Shown: positions 54,869 to 63,794, counted from the stretch's first letter. The stretch is DNA of 64,000 nt from Chitinophagales bacterium (GCA_017303475.1 JAFLBO010000001.1:620001-684000), one strand, 5' to 3'. Numbers and translations are program-made. Notes: generated by a model from the letters alone, not told the origin.

Positions 54869-57800
54869 ATGAAATTACATACTCAAATTCGCAATCACTA
54901 CACCCTTAGTACTTTGGTATGCCTGATTGGCTGCCTGTTGTTAACTGATCAAATCCAGGCTCAATCATCAACAACATATTTTCAACAAAAAGTGGATTAC
55001 AGTATTCGTGCTACGCTGCATGATACCACACATACGCTGACTGCTGATATATCATTTGTGTATCACAACAATGCGCCAACTGCCTTACAGGAAATCTGGG
55101 TGCATTTGTGGGGCAATGCCTATCAAAACCGAAACACCGCTTTTTGTCGGCAACAGCTTAAATCCGGCGACCGTAAATTTTATTTTTCCAAGGAAAAAGG
55201 TGGCTTTAGTAACCTGGATTTCAATGTAGATGGTCAAAAGGCCAATTGGCGAATTGACCCTAAAAATCCTGATATAGCGGTGATTACACTGGCAAAACCT
55301 CTCGCTTCGGGGCAAAAAATCACGATTACTACTCCTTTTACCCTGAAAATACCAGCTACTTTCTCCCGACTGGGGCATGTGGAAACAAGTTACCAAATGA
55401 CTCAATGGTACCCTAAACCAGCCGTGTACGATCATAAAGGCTGGCATGCTATGCCATACCTCAACATGGGCGAGTTTTATTCTGAATTTGGTACTTTCGA
55501 CGTGAGTCTTACCCTGCCTGAAAATTATGTAGTTGGAGCTACCGGTATTTTACAAACAGGTTCGGAAATTGAGTTTTTGCAAAAAAAAGAAGCCGAAACG
55601 CGGGCCATTTTTGCCCGTAACGATAAACACGTGACAAAGCCATACCCGGCATCCAGTACTACCATGAAAACTATCAGGTATACCGCTGAACTGGTACATG
55701 ATTTTGCCTGGTTTGCCGACAAGCGATTTATGGTGTTAAGGGATACCGCTCATTTGGCTTCGGGTAAAAGTGTGGATTGCTGGGCCATGTTTCCCATGTC
55801 GAGGGAAACTCAAATAGGCAAAGGGCAGTCAAGGTATTGGGAAAAAGGAGCGTTTTATGTGCGCCGGGCAGTAGAATTTTATTCCGAACATGTGGGTGAG
55901 TATCCTTACCCTCAGGCTACAGCAATTCACTCTGCGCTGAGTGCCGGCGGTGGTATGGAATACCCGATGATCACGGTTATTGGCAATTCTGATTCACCCG
56001 AAAGTCTGGATGATGTGATCACACATGAAGTTGGCCACAACTGGTTTTACGGTATTTTAGCTTCCAATGAGCGCGACCATCCGTTTATGGATGAGGGCTT
56101 TAATACGTATTACGAATCCCGTTATATGAAAAAATATTACGGGAAATATGGTCCGGCCGATCTTCCTAATTTCCTGCTGAATGAAAAGAAGCAGGGTTCC
56201 GTATTGGAGAATGGATATCTATTGCTGGCCAGGGAACACGTTGACACACCTCCGGATTCACATTCTGATGAATTTTCTACCATTGGGTATGGCTTGCAGG
56301 TGTACATGAAAACGGCGCTTGTGCTGGATTGGCTGGAAAAATCAGTGGGTACGGAAAAAATGGACAAAGCCATGCAGGATTATTACCGCAAATGGCAATT
56401 CAGACACCCTTATCCTGAAGATTTGCAGGCTCATTTTAAGCAAAATGGCATTGATGCAGACTGGTTTTTCCAATCCATGCAAACCCAGGATCAACTGGAC
56501 TTAAAGATTAGTTCAGTAAAGCCGGCAGTTTCTCAAACGGATGGCAATTTTGGTATTGGCGCCCGCAAATCAAAAGGATATACATTGCAAATAGACAGCA
56601 GGGGTAAGCTGGAGGCGCCTTTTCCGGTTACAGCGCTCCATCACGGGATGCCGGTCAGCACTCAATGGTTTACCAGAAATGACATAGAACGATCTTCCGG
56701 CATTTTCTTTCCGGCAGACACTGTAGACGCCTTTGAGATTGACTATGAACGCATTACGCTGGATATCAACCGAAAAAACAATTTCCGTAAAACAGAAGGA
56801 ATCTTTCCGGGTATGCGGCCATTGGAGTATCGATTGTTTGCGCCGGTGCAGAACGCCCGAAAAAACACCCTGGCTATTGCGCCTTGGGCTGGTTGGAACA
56901 ATGCAGACAAGACCATGCTTGGGTTGATGGTATACAATCCGCCTGTACCATCCAGAAAATTTCAGTATTATTTGCTGCCCGGGTATGGGTTAGGTTCGCA
57001 ACAGTGGGTTGGTCTGGGAGAATTAAGGTATCAGTTCTTTCCCGGCGGCTTGTTTCCCAAGGTTTCTGTGAGTCTTGGGTATAAAAGCTTCCAATACGAT
57101 CAGTCCAATGGCGGAGAGGAGGATTTTCGTTTTTCCCGTTGGATGCCACAGGTGCGGGCAAAATTGCGCACCAATAGGCCTGCTTTCGAGCATTATCTGA
57201 ACTACCGAACCCTTTTCCTGGACCGTGAAATTGCTTTGGAAGGAAAGAAATCAGTTCAAAACAATGTTCATGAACTTCGTTATGAAGGCGAGCAATGGAA
57301 GGCGCCACATCCGTTTAAATATAGGGTGGCTCTGGAAAGTCAGCAATATGCTGACGACAACAAGCCCAATTATGTGCGCCTGACGGCAGAGTGGCAGCAC
57401 AAGTTCTTTTACAATCAGAGAAACAAAATCACTGTAAGATTATTTGCGGGAAGTTTCCTGCAAAACAATCGTGAAAATGGTGCGCTGGATGAATATTCTC
57501 TGGCGTTGACGCCGATTGGTCAAAACGATTACCGTTTTGATCAAATTTTTCTGGCCCGGGCTGGCGCCAACAATTTGTTAGGCAGACAAGTAAGTCAGTC
57601 AGACGCTGGCTTCAAAGGGCCAATTCGCAACCTGAGTAATCAGCCCGGATTGACCAACCAATATCTTTTCAGTATGAATGTGATGGCAGAATTGCCCTTT
57701 AAGCTACCCCTGCGATTGCCATTGAAGCCTTATTTTGATCTGGGATATAGCGGAAACAATGGCGCTGCTGTGCCAGACCAGGAGAACTTGCTTTGGAGTA

Positions 57801-57982
57801 GTGGCCTTGCTTTGTCGCTTTTCAATGGAGGCTTGGAGTTTTATTTCCCAATTTACAGTTCAAAAACCATTCAGGATGCTTACCAGGAAGCATCCGGCGC
57901 TAAATATGCCAAAATGATCAGCTGGAGTATGCGACTTAACTTCCAGGAGCCTGTTAAGTTGATTGAGAAGATATCCAGGTGA
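54869..57982 (+). CDS. Large M1 family metallopeptidase with beta-rich C-terminal extension
   Basis: 1037 residues with a signal peptide (about 1-31). The N-terminal half is an M1 peptidase: GGMEYPMITV exopeptidase loop, zinc motif HEVGH (386-390) and the third ligand Glu409 (MDEGFNTYYE). The C-terminal part (about 650-1037) has alternating beta-strand patterns such as GLGELRYQFFPG, SVSLGYKSFQYD and YFDLGYSGNNG that look like an outer-membrane barrel, so peptidase and barrel may be fused. No T9SS domain is seen. The stop abuts the palindromic element at 57983. Confidence 0.9.
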   Translation: MKLHTQIRNHYTLSTLVCLIGCLLLTDQIQAQSSTTYFQQKVDYSIRATLHDTTHTLTADISFVYHNNAPTALQEIWVHLWGNAYQNRNTAFCRQQLKSGDRKFYFSKEKGGFSNLDFNVDGQKANWRIDPKNPDIAVITLAKPLASGQKITITTPFTLKIPATFSRLGHVETSYQMTQWYPKPAVYDHKGWHAMPYLNMGEFYSEFGTFDVSLTLPENYVVGATGILQTGSEIEFLQKKEAETRAIFARNDKHVTKPYPASSTTMKTIRYTAELVHDFAWFADKRFMVLRDTAHLASGKSVDCWAMFPMSRETQIGKGQSRYWEKGAFYVRRAVEFYSEHVGEYPYPQATAIHSALSAGGGMEYPMITVIGNSDSPESLDDVITHEVGHNWFYGILASNERDHPFMDEGFNTYYESRYMKKYYGKYGPADLPNFLLNEKKQGSVLENGYLLLAREHVDTPPDSHSDEFSTIGYGLQVYMKTALVLDWLEKSVGTEKMDKAMQDYYRKWQFRHPYPEDLQAHFKQNGIDADWFFQSMQTQDQLDLKISSVKPAVSQTDGNFGIGARKSKGYTLQIDSRGKLEAPFPVTALHHGMPVSTQWFTRNDIERSSGIFFPADTVDAFEIDYERITLDINRKNNFRKTEGIFPGMRPLEYRLFAPVQNARKNTLAIAPWAGWNNADKTMLGLMVYNPPVPSRKFQYYLLPGYGLGSQQWVGLGELRYQFFPGGLFPKVSVSLGYKSFQYDQSNGGEEDFRFSRWMPQVRAKLRTNRPAFEHYLNYRTLFLDREIALEGKKSVQNNVHELRYEGEQWKAPHPFKYRVALESQQYADDNKPNYVRLTAEWQHKFFYNQRNKITVRLFAGSFLQNNRENGALDEYSLALTPIGQNDYRFDQIFLARAGANNLLGRQVSQSDAGFKGPIRNLSNQPGLTNQYLFSMNVMAELPFKLPLRLPLKPYFDLGYSGNNGAAVPDQENLLWSSGLALSLFNGGLEFYFPIYSSKTIQDAYQEASGAKYAKMISWSMRLNFQEPVKLIEKISR

Positions 57983-58200
57983 ACGGGGTTGACGGTGAAC
58001 GGTGGACGGTGGGTTTACGTGGGTATTTTAAGCAACGTGGGTTGTCACCCCGGGAACCGGGGCCTACACAAGCCAGACTATGCAGCACTTTTATGGCAAG
58101 GGCTTGCCGGGAAACTAGGCTTGTGTAGGTCCCCCTGCGGGGGATGACAACCCACGTTGTTATAAATACCCACGCAATGCCACCGTCCATCGTCCATCGT
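57983..58200. repeat. Palindromic REP/BIME-like element, copy 1
   Basis: The element fills the whole gap between two convergent stops. Outer edges carry CGGTGAA/CCATCGT-type heptamers; inside are two inverted 29-nt units, at 58039-58067 (minus) and 58125-58153 (plus), each GTAGG, a 6-bp hairpin with a 3-nt loop, and TGACAACCC. Around them GGCTTGTGTAGG and AACCCACGTTG are conserved. The central part is not symmetric. Reverse complement of this copy aligns along its length with copy 2 at 63069-63329. Confidence 0.9.
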
Positions 58201-59280
58201 TTACATCTCTTCCGGCCCCTCTCCTACCCAGTCTTGCTGAACGTAGCCATCTTCGCAGTGTTGAACCAGATGATCGTCGATGAATTTGCGGACATCCGTG
58301 ATGATTTCTCCGGGGTAAAGGAGGTGCACATTGGGGCCGGCATCCAGGGTGAAATAGACTGGATTGCCGGTATCGGCCCGGTATTGGTGTACTTTTTCAA
58401 TAATGGCCAGCGAAGCTGGTCGCATAAGGGTGTAGGATGGATTGCTGCACATCATGAGTGCATGCAATGTGAGGGCTTCATCTTCCACAATTTTCCCAAA
58501 GGTGGCTAAATCGCCTCCTTTCATGGCTTCAAGCAGGGTACCCATGCGGGCACGCGCCTGTGCGTAGCGCGGCTCTGCATACGGATTGCCTTCCATGAGC
58601 GCATGTCCGGCTCTGCTGCTGACGGATTTTTCTTCGCGACTTACGATCAGGATATCGTCGTGAAAATCATGAAACATGTCATGAATCTGATCCCCTACCG
58701 GTACCGCAAATTCGTCGCTGCTGCCCTGTACATATTGAGTAGCGCCCCAAACAGCGGCATATGGGAAAATACTCCTGCAGGCCGAGCCACTGCCCAATCT
58801 GGCCAGCACAGAAGCTTTTTGATCAAATGCATCGGCATCTCTGAGGGTACCAAACAGCTTGTCTTCCAACGAACACAAACACAGCGCCAGCGCGCTCATT
58901 CCTGAAGCAGAGGAAGCTATGCCAGCTGAGTGTGGAAAAGAATTACCGGTTCTTACGGTTAGTTTTAATTGCCTGAGAAATGGCATGGTTGGCGCCAGAC
59001 TGTTGAGAAACTCCAGCGTTTTGGCCCGAAACGACTCGTTTTCCTCTTCATGAAAAAAGAAATCCAGTTCCACCTGTCCATCATCAGGCGTTTCCCGCGG
59101 GGCATATTGGAGCATTGTATCGGTGCAGGAAGATGCCAATGTAAGGCTCAGGGACGGATTTCGGGGCAATTGAACACCGTGTTTGCCCCAGTATTTGATC
59201 AGGGCAATATTACTTGGTGAGCGCCATACAACCTGGCCAGGATCAACAGGATTAGAGGAGTCGAGAATGAGTTTGGACAT
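58201..59280 (-). CDS. mvaD: Diphosphomevalonate decarboxylase
   Basis: Start taken at ATG 59280 (MSKLILDSSNPVD); an upstream reading adds 12 residues. The 359-residue GHMP-kinase-fold enzyme converts mevalonate diphosphate to isopentenyl diphosphate. WRSPSNIALIKYWGKHG, HSAGIASSASGMSALAL (ATP loop), GSGSACRS and the C-terminal YFTLDAGPNVHLL (catalytic Asp region) are all visible. It indicates that isoprenoids are made by the mevalonate route. The stop abuts REP-like copy 1. Confidence 0.95.
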   Translation of the reverse strand: MSKLILDSSNPVDPGQVVWRSPSNIALIKYWGKHGVQLPRNPSLSLTLASSCTDTMLQYAPRETPDDGQVELDFFFHEEENESFRAKTLEFLNSLAPTMPFLRQLKLTVRTGNSFPHSAGIASSASGMSALALCLCSLEDKLFGTLRDADAFDQKASVLARLGSGSACRSIFPYAAVWGATQYVQGSSDEFAVPVGDQIHDMFHDFHDDILIVSREEKSVSSRAGHALMEGNPYAEPRYAQARARMGTLLEAMKGGDLATFGKIVEDEALTLHALMMCSNPSYTLMRPASLAIIEKVHQYRADTGNPVYFTLDAGPNVHLLYPGEIITDVRKFIDDHLVQHCEDGYVQQDWVGEGPEEM

Positions 59281-59354
59281 AGGAATTATGTTCTTTGAAG
59301 GGACAAAGAAATACAAGGATCAAAAAACGCGCAGTTCTTTTTATCAATGCTGCC

Positions 59355-59362
59355 TACTTTTG
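59355..59362 (+). promoter_or_regulatory. Putative -7 element TACTTTTG
   Basis: TACTTTTG matches TAnnTTTG 17 nt before the start of the PASTA gene at 59380, in the gap divergent from mvaD. Confidence 0.45.
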
Positions 59363-59379
59363 CCCATCCTCCTTTACAC

Positions 59380-60282
59380 ATGAATACACCACCATCCAAT
59401 CAGGGAGCACCAAAGTCTTCCATTTTTCAACAAATCTGGTACCGAATTCGGCGCATCGGCGTAGAAATGTACGCTTTTTTCACCACACCCTTTGTATTGA
59501 AAAACTGTCTGGGTATGGTTAGCCTGATGACACTTTTTCTCATGCTTACCTTTTGGTGGATGAAATGCTACACCAATCATGGCGAAAGCGTGGAAGTGCC
59601 CAGTTATGAAGGCATGAGTTTTCGTGAAGCTGCCAAAAAAGCTCGATCCCGCGATTTCGGCGTGGCTGTAAGCGATTCCATTTATGTGCCAGGCGAACCG
59701 CCCGGAAAAATAGTATCCCAGGATCCCAAACCGAAAAGCAGGGTAAAGGAGGGCCGTACGATTTATTTTACGGTTACTAAAAACAATCCGGACATCCTCA
59801 AACTGCCTAATCTTAAGGCTGGAGATGACTACGAGATTTATTCCCGCCGCTTAGCCAGAATAGGGCTTAAACCACGCATTGTGGCCCGCGCTGCAGATCC
59901 TGGTGTGGGGCCTAATACCATCATAGCGGTCATTTACAAGGGGGATACCATAACGGAGCAGCTTCGAGTCAAAGACGTTCCCGTTGAAATGGGCGCCACG
60001 ATAGATTTTGTGGTAAGTGAAGAGGTAACGCTCACAGTGATTATGCCGGATTGCGTTTGCCATACGCTCAGCGAGGCCAAGTTCAAGTTACAGGTAAGTG
60101 AACTCAGTATTGGGGCTGTAATTAAAGATGCTACAGTTACCGACGAGGAAAACGCTTATGTGTGGCGCCAGAGTCCGAAATTTGATGCGAATGGCACGAT
60201 GCGGAAAGGTGAAAAAATGGATTTGTATATCACGCAAAACAAGCCTTCAAGCTGTGCAAGTAAGCCAGATGAAGGTTTTTAA
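59380..60282 (+). CDS. PASTA-domain membrane protein
   Basis: Start at ATG 59380 (MNTPPSNQGAPKSS). 300 residues: cytoplasmic N-terminus, one membrane helix (about 45-62), then three PASTA repeats (about 68-130, 135-205, 208-285), shown by VPSYEGMSFREAAKKAR, LPNLKAGDDYEIYSRRLARIGL and MPDCVCHTLSEAKFKL with intervening V-x-x-Q-x-P and G-x-x-I-x-F strands. PASTA domains bind peptidoglycan or muropeptides; no kinase domain is present. A terminator follows. Confidence 0.9.
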   Translation: MNTPPSNQGAPKSSIFQQIWYRIRRIGVEMYAFFTTPFVLKNCLGMVSLMTLFLMLTFWWMKCYTNHGESVEVPSYEGMSFREAAKKARSRDFGVAVSDSIYVPGEPPGKIVSQDPKPKSRVKEGRTIYFTVTKNNPDILKLPNLKAGDDYEIYSRRLARIGLKPRIVARAADPGVGPNTIIAVIYKGDTITEQLRVKDVPVEMGATIDFVVSEEVTLTVIMPDCVCHTLSEAKFKLQVSELSIGAVIKDATVTDEENAYVWRQSPKFDANGTMRKGEKMDLYITQNKPSSCASKPDEGF

Positions 60283-60292
60283 AGGATACCAA

Positions 60293-60325
60293 AGGAGCCA
60301 TCCCGAAATATCCGGAATGGCTCCT
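60293..60325. terminator. Bidirectional hairpin terminator
   Basis: AGGAGCCAT / ATGGCTCCT stem (9 bp) with further pairing inside, between the convergent PASTA gene and cytochrome-c peroxidase gene. The T-run is weak on the plus strand. Confidence 0.7.
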
Positions 60326-60350
60326 CTTCATTATCACTGCGGTAAAAAAC

Positions 60351-61706
60351 CTAGTTGCAACCCATCTCAATCCGGGAAAGCGGATCATTGTTGGGGAAGC
60401 AGTTACCCGACATAGTAGCGCTTGGCACGTACCGATTCATATTCGGATCAAACAGCCCATTTGCCAGGAACTCAGTAAGATCATCCATTTCTGCAGGTGT
60501 GAGTCCGAGTGGGCGTAACAGACCGGTTATCTGGCCGGCAGGAACTACCGGATTTTCCGGCACACCGTTATTGAAGTATTCCACTACTTCACGGAGGCTG
60601 CGTTTGCTGGCGCCGTGGAAATAGAAACCTACATCACGCAGGTTGTACAATTGTGGGACTTTAAATTTAAACATGTCTTCCTGACGCTCCGTGAAGCCTC
60701 CACGACCAAATACACGTTTATCGGTTGGGCCGGTACGGAATACCTGGTTGCCGCCTATTTGGTAAAGGTCATTTACACCAAGTGCGAAGAACTGGTGTGG
60801 CTGACTGTTCAGAGAAGGGCTGTTGTGGCAATCTGCGCAACCCGCTTTACCGAAGAATAACAAAGCGCCTTTCTTTTGTTGCTCTGTCATGGCAGCCTTG
60901 TTGCCTTTGAGCCATTCCTGAAATGGCGCTTCATTGGTCAGGATGGTGCGGAAGTAAGCTGCGAGTGCGAAAGCTGCAGTCAGACGAGTATAACGCTCGC
61001 TAACCGGAATTTCCGGGAATGCCGCATCAAACATAGCGGTATAGCCCAAAGAATCGGTTACCGCTTTATTGATCACCTGGCGGTGTACAGCCAAAGCGCG
61101 GGCATTGTTGGCTTCCAGTCCTTGCAATCCTTTAAAGTTGATTTCAACAAGGGTATCCTGATGCCATACATTCTCAGTTCCAACGTTAGCATTAAATGAA
61201 CCAAAAGTGCCTGCCCAGAGTGCATTGGTCACATAGGTAAGGTTCATGGTTGGGAGCGGGCGAGCGCCTTGAGCATCAACCTCATCACCCAGATAAATGG
61301 GATTTTTTGAGCGCAGTTCTCCACTTTCACCGAAGCCAATAGCGCCGTCTGCAACACCCTGAATACGGCCTGCGGTGAACCCGCGGGAAGGAACGTGGCA
61401 GGAACTGCAAGAAAAGGTGCTTTTGGCCTCCGGATATTTGTTTTCCAGTGCAATCCCGGTTTCGTAAAACAGCATTTTGCCGAGTTCAACTTTGGCCTGG
61501 GTGACCGGATTTTTTTCACTTTGGTTGGGCAATAGTGCAAGATCAGTGCCATCAGGCATAATATAACCTTGGAAGGATCCCGTAGCAGAACGGAAATTTA
61601 ACTGGTCTTCCAGGAGTTGATCAAAGTTAAAAGCCGGATCGTGCACACAAGACAAGAAATAGGTGCTACCGGCAATCACAAACAAAAAAAGTAAAGAACG
61701 TTTCAT
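60351..61706 (-). CDS. Di-haem cytochrome-c peroxidase (CCP/MauG family) lipoprotein
   Basis: Start taken at ATG 61706 (MKRSLLFLFVIAGS); a TTG four codons upstream is possible. 451 residues with a lipoprotein signal (FLSC, Cys20). Haem sites are CSSCH (100-104) and CADCH; the conserved KVPQLYNLRDVGFYFHGA region follows the second site. Such enzymes reduce H2O2 with cytochrome-c electrons in the periplasm, or modify proteins as in MauG. Here it is probably anchored in the outer membrane. Confidence 0.92.
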   Translation of the reverse strand: MKRSLLFLFVIAGSTYFLSCVHDPAFNFDQLLEDQLNFRSATGSFQGYIMPDGTDLALLPNQSEKNPVTQAKVELGKMLFYETGIALENKYPEAKSTFSCSSCHVPSRGFTAGRIQGVADGAIGFGESGELRSKNPIYLGDEVDAQGARPLPTMNLTYVTNALWAGTFGSFNANVGTENVWHQDTLVEINFKGLQGLEANNARALAVHRQVINKAVTDSLGYTAMFDAAFPEIPVSERYTRLTAAFALAAYFRTILTNEAPFQEWLKGNKAAMTEQQKKGALLFFGKAGCADCHNSPSLNSQPHQFFALGVNDLYQIGGNQVFRTGPTDKRVFGRGGFTERQEDMFKFKVPQLYNLRDVGFYFHGASKRSLREVVEYFNNGVPENPVVPAGQITGLLRPLGLTPAEMDDLTEFLANGLFDPNMNRYVPSATMSGNCFPNNDPLSRIEMGCN

Positions 61707-61925
61707 GAAGGAAAGCAAGAAGAACGGATAAAAAATGGTTAATAGCGGTTAAAGGAGCCTATTCAGTCGCACAAAAGTCTAGGCCACGCACAATCGTGCG
61801 CAGAATAAAACTCATGATAGTACCAAAGATGTTCGCGGGGGGAATGGAACGATAAAGAATAAACAAAACCAATGCCAAGCTTGGCTTAATTAGACCTATT
61901 ATTATTCGGTGGCAAAATTTAATTT

Positions 61926-63050
61926 TTATGTCTGTCCAGAGAAGAATACTTGTGGCATCCCTTCGGTATTTTCTACCTCAAAAATGGTATAATTCCCTGA
62001 AAATGAAGCAACAACGGCTTCTATACGCTCCCGTTGTGTATCAGTAATAAAGGTTTGTCCGAAGTTTCGGTGAAATAAAAGTCCCACCAACTGCCGTACC
62101 CGCTGGGCATCCAGCTTATCGAAGATATCGTCCAGCAGCAGAATAGGTGCAATATTTTTCTCCTGCCTCAATATATCGTATTGAGCCAAACGAAGGGCCA
62201 GCAAATAAGACTTCAGTTGGCCCTGTGAGGCAAATTTTTTCACTAGTTGGCCATCCATAAACAGACGTAAATCATCTTTGTGTGGCCCTACTGTACTTCT
62301 TTGCAGTATTCTGTCTTTTTCCAGTGCTTCGTGTAATAACCGGGCAAAATCCCCATCCTCCAAATCAGCCTCATATTGCACACTTACTTTTTCTCTGCTA
62401 CCGGATATTTCTGCATAATAGGATGCAAACAAAGGCTCAAAGTCTTCTACAAACTTTTTCCGGTGGGTATACAAAACTGTTGCCGGACCTGGCATTTGCT
62501 GATCCAGACTTTCCAGCAGGGTGGCATCAAACCTCCTGTGTTCAGCAAACAACTTAAGCAAGGCATTACGCTGCTTTAAAATAGCATTGTAAATCAATAA
62601 ATTATGGAGATATTCGGAGGAAATTTGCGACAAAGTAGCATCCAAAAAACGTCGCCGGTCTTCACTGCCCTCTTGTACCAGGGCTACGTCATCTGGGGCG
62701 ATCATCACTACAGGAAACTGACCAATGTAATCTGCCAGTCGTTCATATGCCACCCCATTTCGTTCCACTTCTTTTCGTTGACCTGCCTGGTATTTGACTA
62801 CCATTTTGACGCTTTCGCCTGAGGCGTCAAACTTACCTTCCAACCGAAAAAAGCCTTCCCCGTGCCGAATCAGGTTGCGGTCGTTCAAACCGGTATGGCT
62901 CCTGCACAAACACATAAAATGAATGGCATCCAGCACATTTGTTTTGCCGGCGCCATTAAGTCCCACCAGGCAATTCAGCCCGGGTGAAAAGTCCAGTTTC
63001 TGCGACTCGTAGTTTTTAAAATTGGAAAGTTTAAGACCTGATAAATACAC
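61926..63050 (-). CDS. recF: DNA replication and repair protein RecF
   Basis: Start taken at GTG 63050 (VYLSGLKLSNFKNYE), which matches the RecF N-terminus; a longer reading to 63140 would be encoded by the palindromic element and is not credible. The 374-residue SMC-like ATPase loads RecA at gaps. Walker A GLNGAGKTN, signature FASQGQLKSYLLALRLAQ and Walker B ILLLDDIFDKLD are intact. A TACCTTTA box lies at 63055-63062, 4 nt before the start. Confidence 0.95.
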   Translation of the reverse strand: MYLSGLKLSNFKNYESQKLDFSPGLNCLVGLNGAGKTNVLDAIHFMCLCRSHTGLNDRNLIRHGEGFFRLEGKFDASGESVKMVVKYQAGQRKEVERNGVAYERLADYIGQFPVVMIAPDDVALVQEGSEDRRRFLDATLSQISSEYLHNLLIYNAILKQRNALLKLFAEHRRFDATLLESLDQQMPGPATVLYTHRKKFVEDFEPLFASYYAEISGSREKVSVQYEADLEDGDFARLLHEALEKDRILQRSTVGPHKDDLRLFMDGQLVKKFASQGQLKSYLLALRLAQYDILRQEKNIAPILLLDDIFDKLDAQRVRQLVGLLFHRNFGQTFITDTQRERIEAVVASFSGNYTIFEVENTEGMPQVFFSGQT

Positions 63051-63054
63051 GGGG

Positions 63055-63062
63055 TAAAGGTA
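63055..63062 (-). promoter_or_regulatory. Putative -7 element TACCTTTA for recF
   Basis: TACCTTTA is one mismatch from TAnnTTTG, 4 nt before the GTG at 63050. The same arrangement, as CTACCTTT after a poly-T run and CCATCG, occurs on the opposite edge of the palindromic element in front of the ferredoxin gene. Confidence 0.4.
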
Positions 63063-63068
63063 GGAAAA

Positions 63069-63329
63069 ACGATGGAACGATGGACGATGAACGATGAACG
63101 GTGGGATTGCGTGGGGGTTTATAACAACGAGGGTTGTCATCCCCCGCAGGGGGACCTACACAAGCCTGGTTTCCCGGCAAACCGTTTCCCCAAAAATACC
63201 GCATAGCCAGGCTTGTGTAGGTCCCGATTTTCGGGATGACAACCCACGTTGCTATAAATAACCACGCAATCCCACCGTTCACCGTTCACCGTTCACCGTT
63301 CACCGTCCATCGTCCATCGTTCCATCGTT
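63069..63329. repeat. Palindromic REP/BIME-like element, copy 2
   Basis: Lies between the divergent recF and ferredoxin promoters. Two inverted 29-nt units, 63131-63159 (minus) and 63217-63245 (plus), start with GTAGGTCCC and end GATGACAACCC. The edges are heptamer runs: ACGATGG/ACGATGA at 63069-63105 and CACCGTT/CATCGTC at 63271-63329. In-frame readings through it give translated tails such as MTTHVAINNHAIPPF, which are artefacts of the repeat. Confidence 0.9.
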
Positions 63330-63334
63330 TTTTC

Positions 63335-63342
63335 TACCTTTG
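63335..63342 (+). promoter_or_regulatory. Putative -7 element TACCTTTG for the ferredoxin gene
   Basis: TACCTTTG matches TAnnTTTG and ends 4 nt before ATG 63347, so the transcript would be leaderless or have a leader of about 9 nt if translation starts at 63356. Confidence 0.5.
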
Positions 63343-63346
63343 TGGC

Positions 63347-63673
63347 ATGGAAAATATGATTCAAGTTACGGTATTGGACCGTGAAGGCGGGGAGCATTTA
63401 TTGGATGCACCAACGGATATGAATATGAGTATCATGGAGTTGTGCAAATCTTATGAATTACCTGTGGAAGGAACATGTGGCGGGATGGCCCTTTGTGCCA
63501 GTTGTCATGTATATGTACTGAGCGATCATGAACTCCACGAACCCACAGATGATGAACTGAACATGCTGGATCAAGCCTTCTTTGTTAAAAATAACAGTCG
63601 ACTGGGTTGCCAGATCAAGCTAAGTGATGATTTGAATGGACTAAAGCTGCAACTGGCTCCCGTTGGGGGTTAA
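63347..63673 (+). CDS. 2Fe-2S ferredoxin, adrenodoxin type
   Basis: Start taken at ATG 63347 (MENMIQVTVLDREGG); 63356 is an alternative. The upstream reading from 63236 is repeat-derived. The 108-residue product has the adrenodoxin-type cluster motif CGGMALCASC (C-x5-C-x2-C) and a distant fourth Cys in SRLGCQIKL, plus MSIMELCKSYELPVEGTCGG. It carries electrons, perhaps for Fe-S assembly or a P450-type partner; no partner gene is adjacent. Confidence 0.92.
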   Translation: MENMIQVTVLDREGGEHLLDAPTDMNMSIMELCKSYELPVEGTCGGMALCASCHVYVLSDHELHEPTDDELNMLDQAFFVKNNSRLGCQIKLSDDLNGLKLQLAPVGG

Positions 63674-63736
63674 GCGTATGTTTGGATAATTTTGGTCAAA
63701 GTGCAGCTCAACCTTTGACCTTCCTGGGTTTCCTTG

Positions 63737-63744
63737 TACTTTTG
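63737..63744 (+). promoter_or_regulatory. Putative -7 element TACTTTTG
   Basis: TACTTTTG matches TAnnTTTG 84 nt before the last gene's ATG, upstream of a hairpin with a T-run at 63761-63794. Confidence 0.4.
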
Positions 63745-63760
63745 TCGCGGAAACGCCCTA

Positions 63761-63794
63761 TCCTATTTCGCCCCGTATTGCGGCCGGAATAGGA
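63761..63794 (+). terminator. Hairpin with T-run in front of the last gene
   Basis: TCCTATT / AATAGGA stem with GC-rich inner pairing, followed by TTTTTC. It may end ferredoxin transcripts, or act as a leader terminator if the TACTTTTG box upstream is the promoter of the last gene. Confidence 0.6.

Noticed and set aside
57983..58200. Transposase remnant or insertion sequence.
   Set aside because: No open reading frame or transposase motif fits within the element; its structure is that of a non-coding REP-like pair.
61719..61925. Possible small RNA or tRNA between the peroxidase gene and recF.
   Set aside because: No cloverleaf or conserved RNA motif was found; only short palindromes such as GCCAAGCTTGGC.
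63051..63140. N-terminal extension of recF through the palindromic element (reading MTTLVVINPHAIPPF).
   Set aside because: The same peptide-like text appears in readings at 58144 and 63236 because the element is repeated and palindromic; RecF homologues start at the YLSGLKLSNFKNYE region, which GTG 63050 gives.
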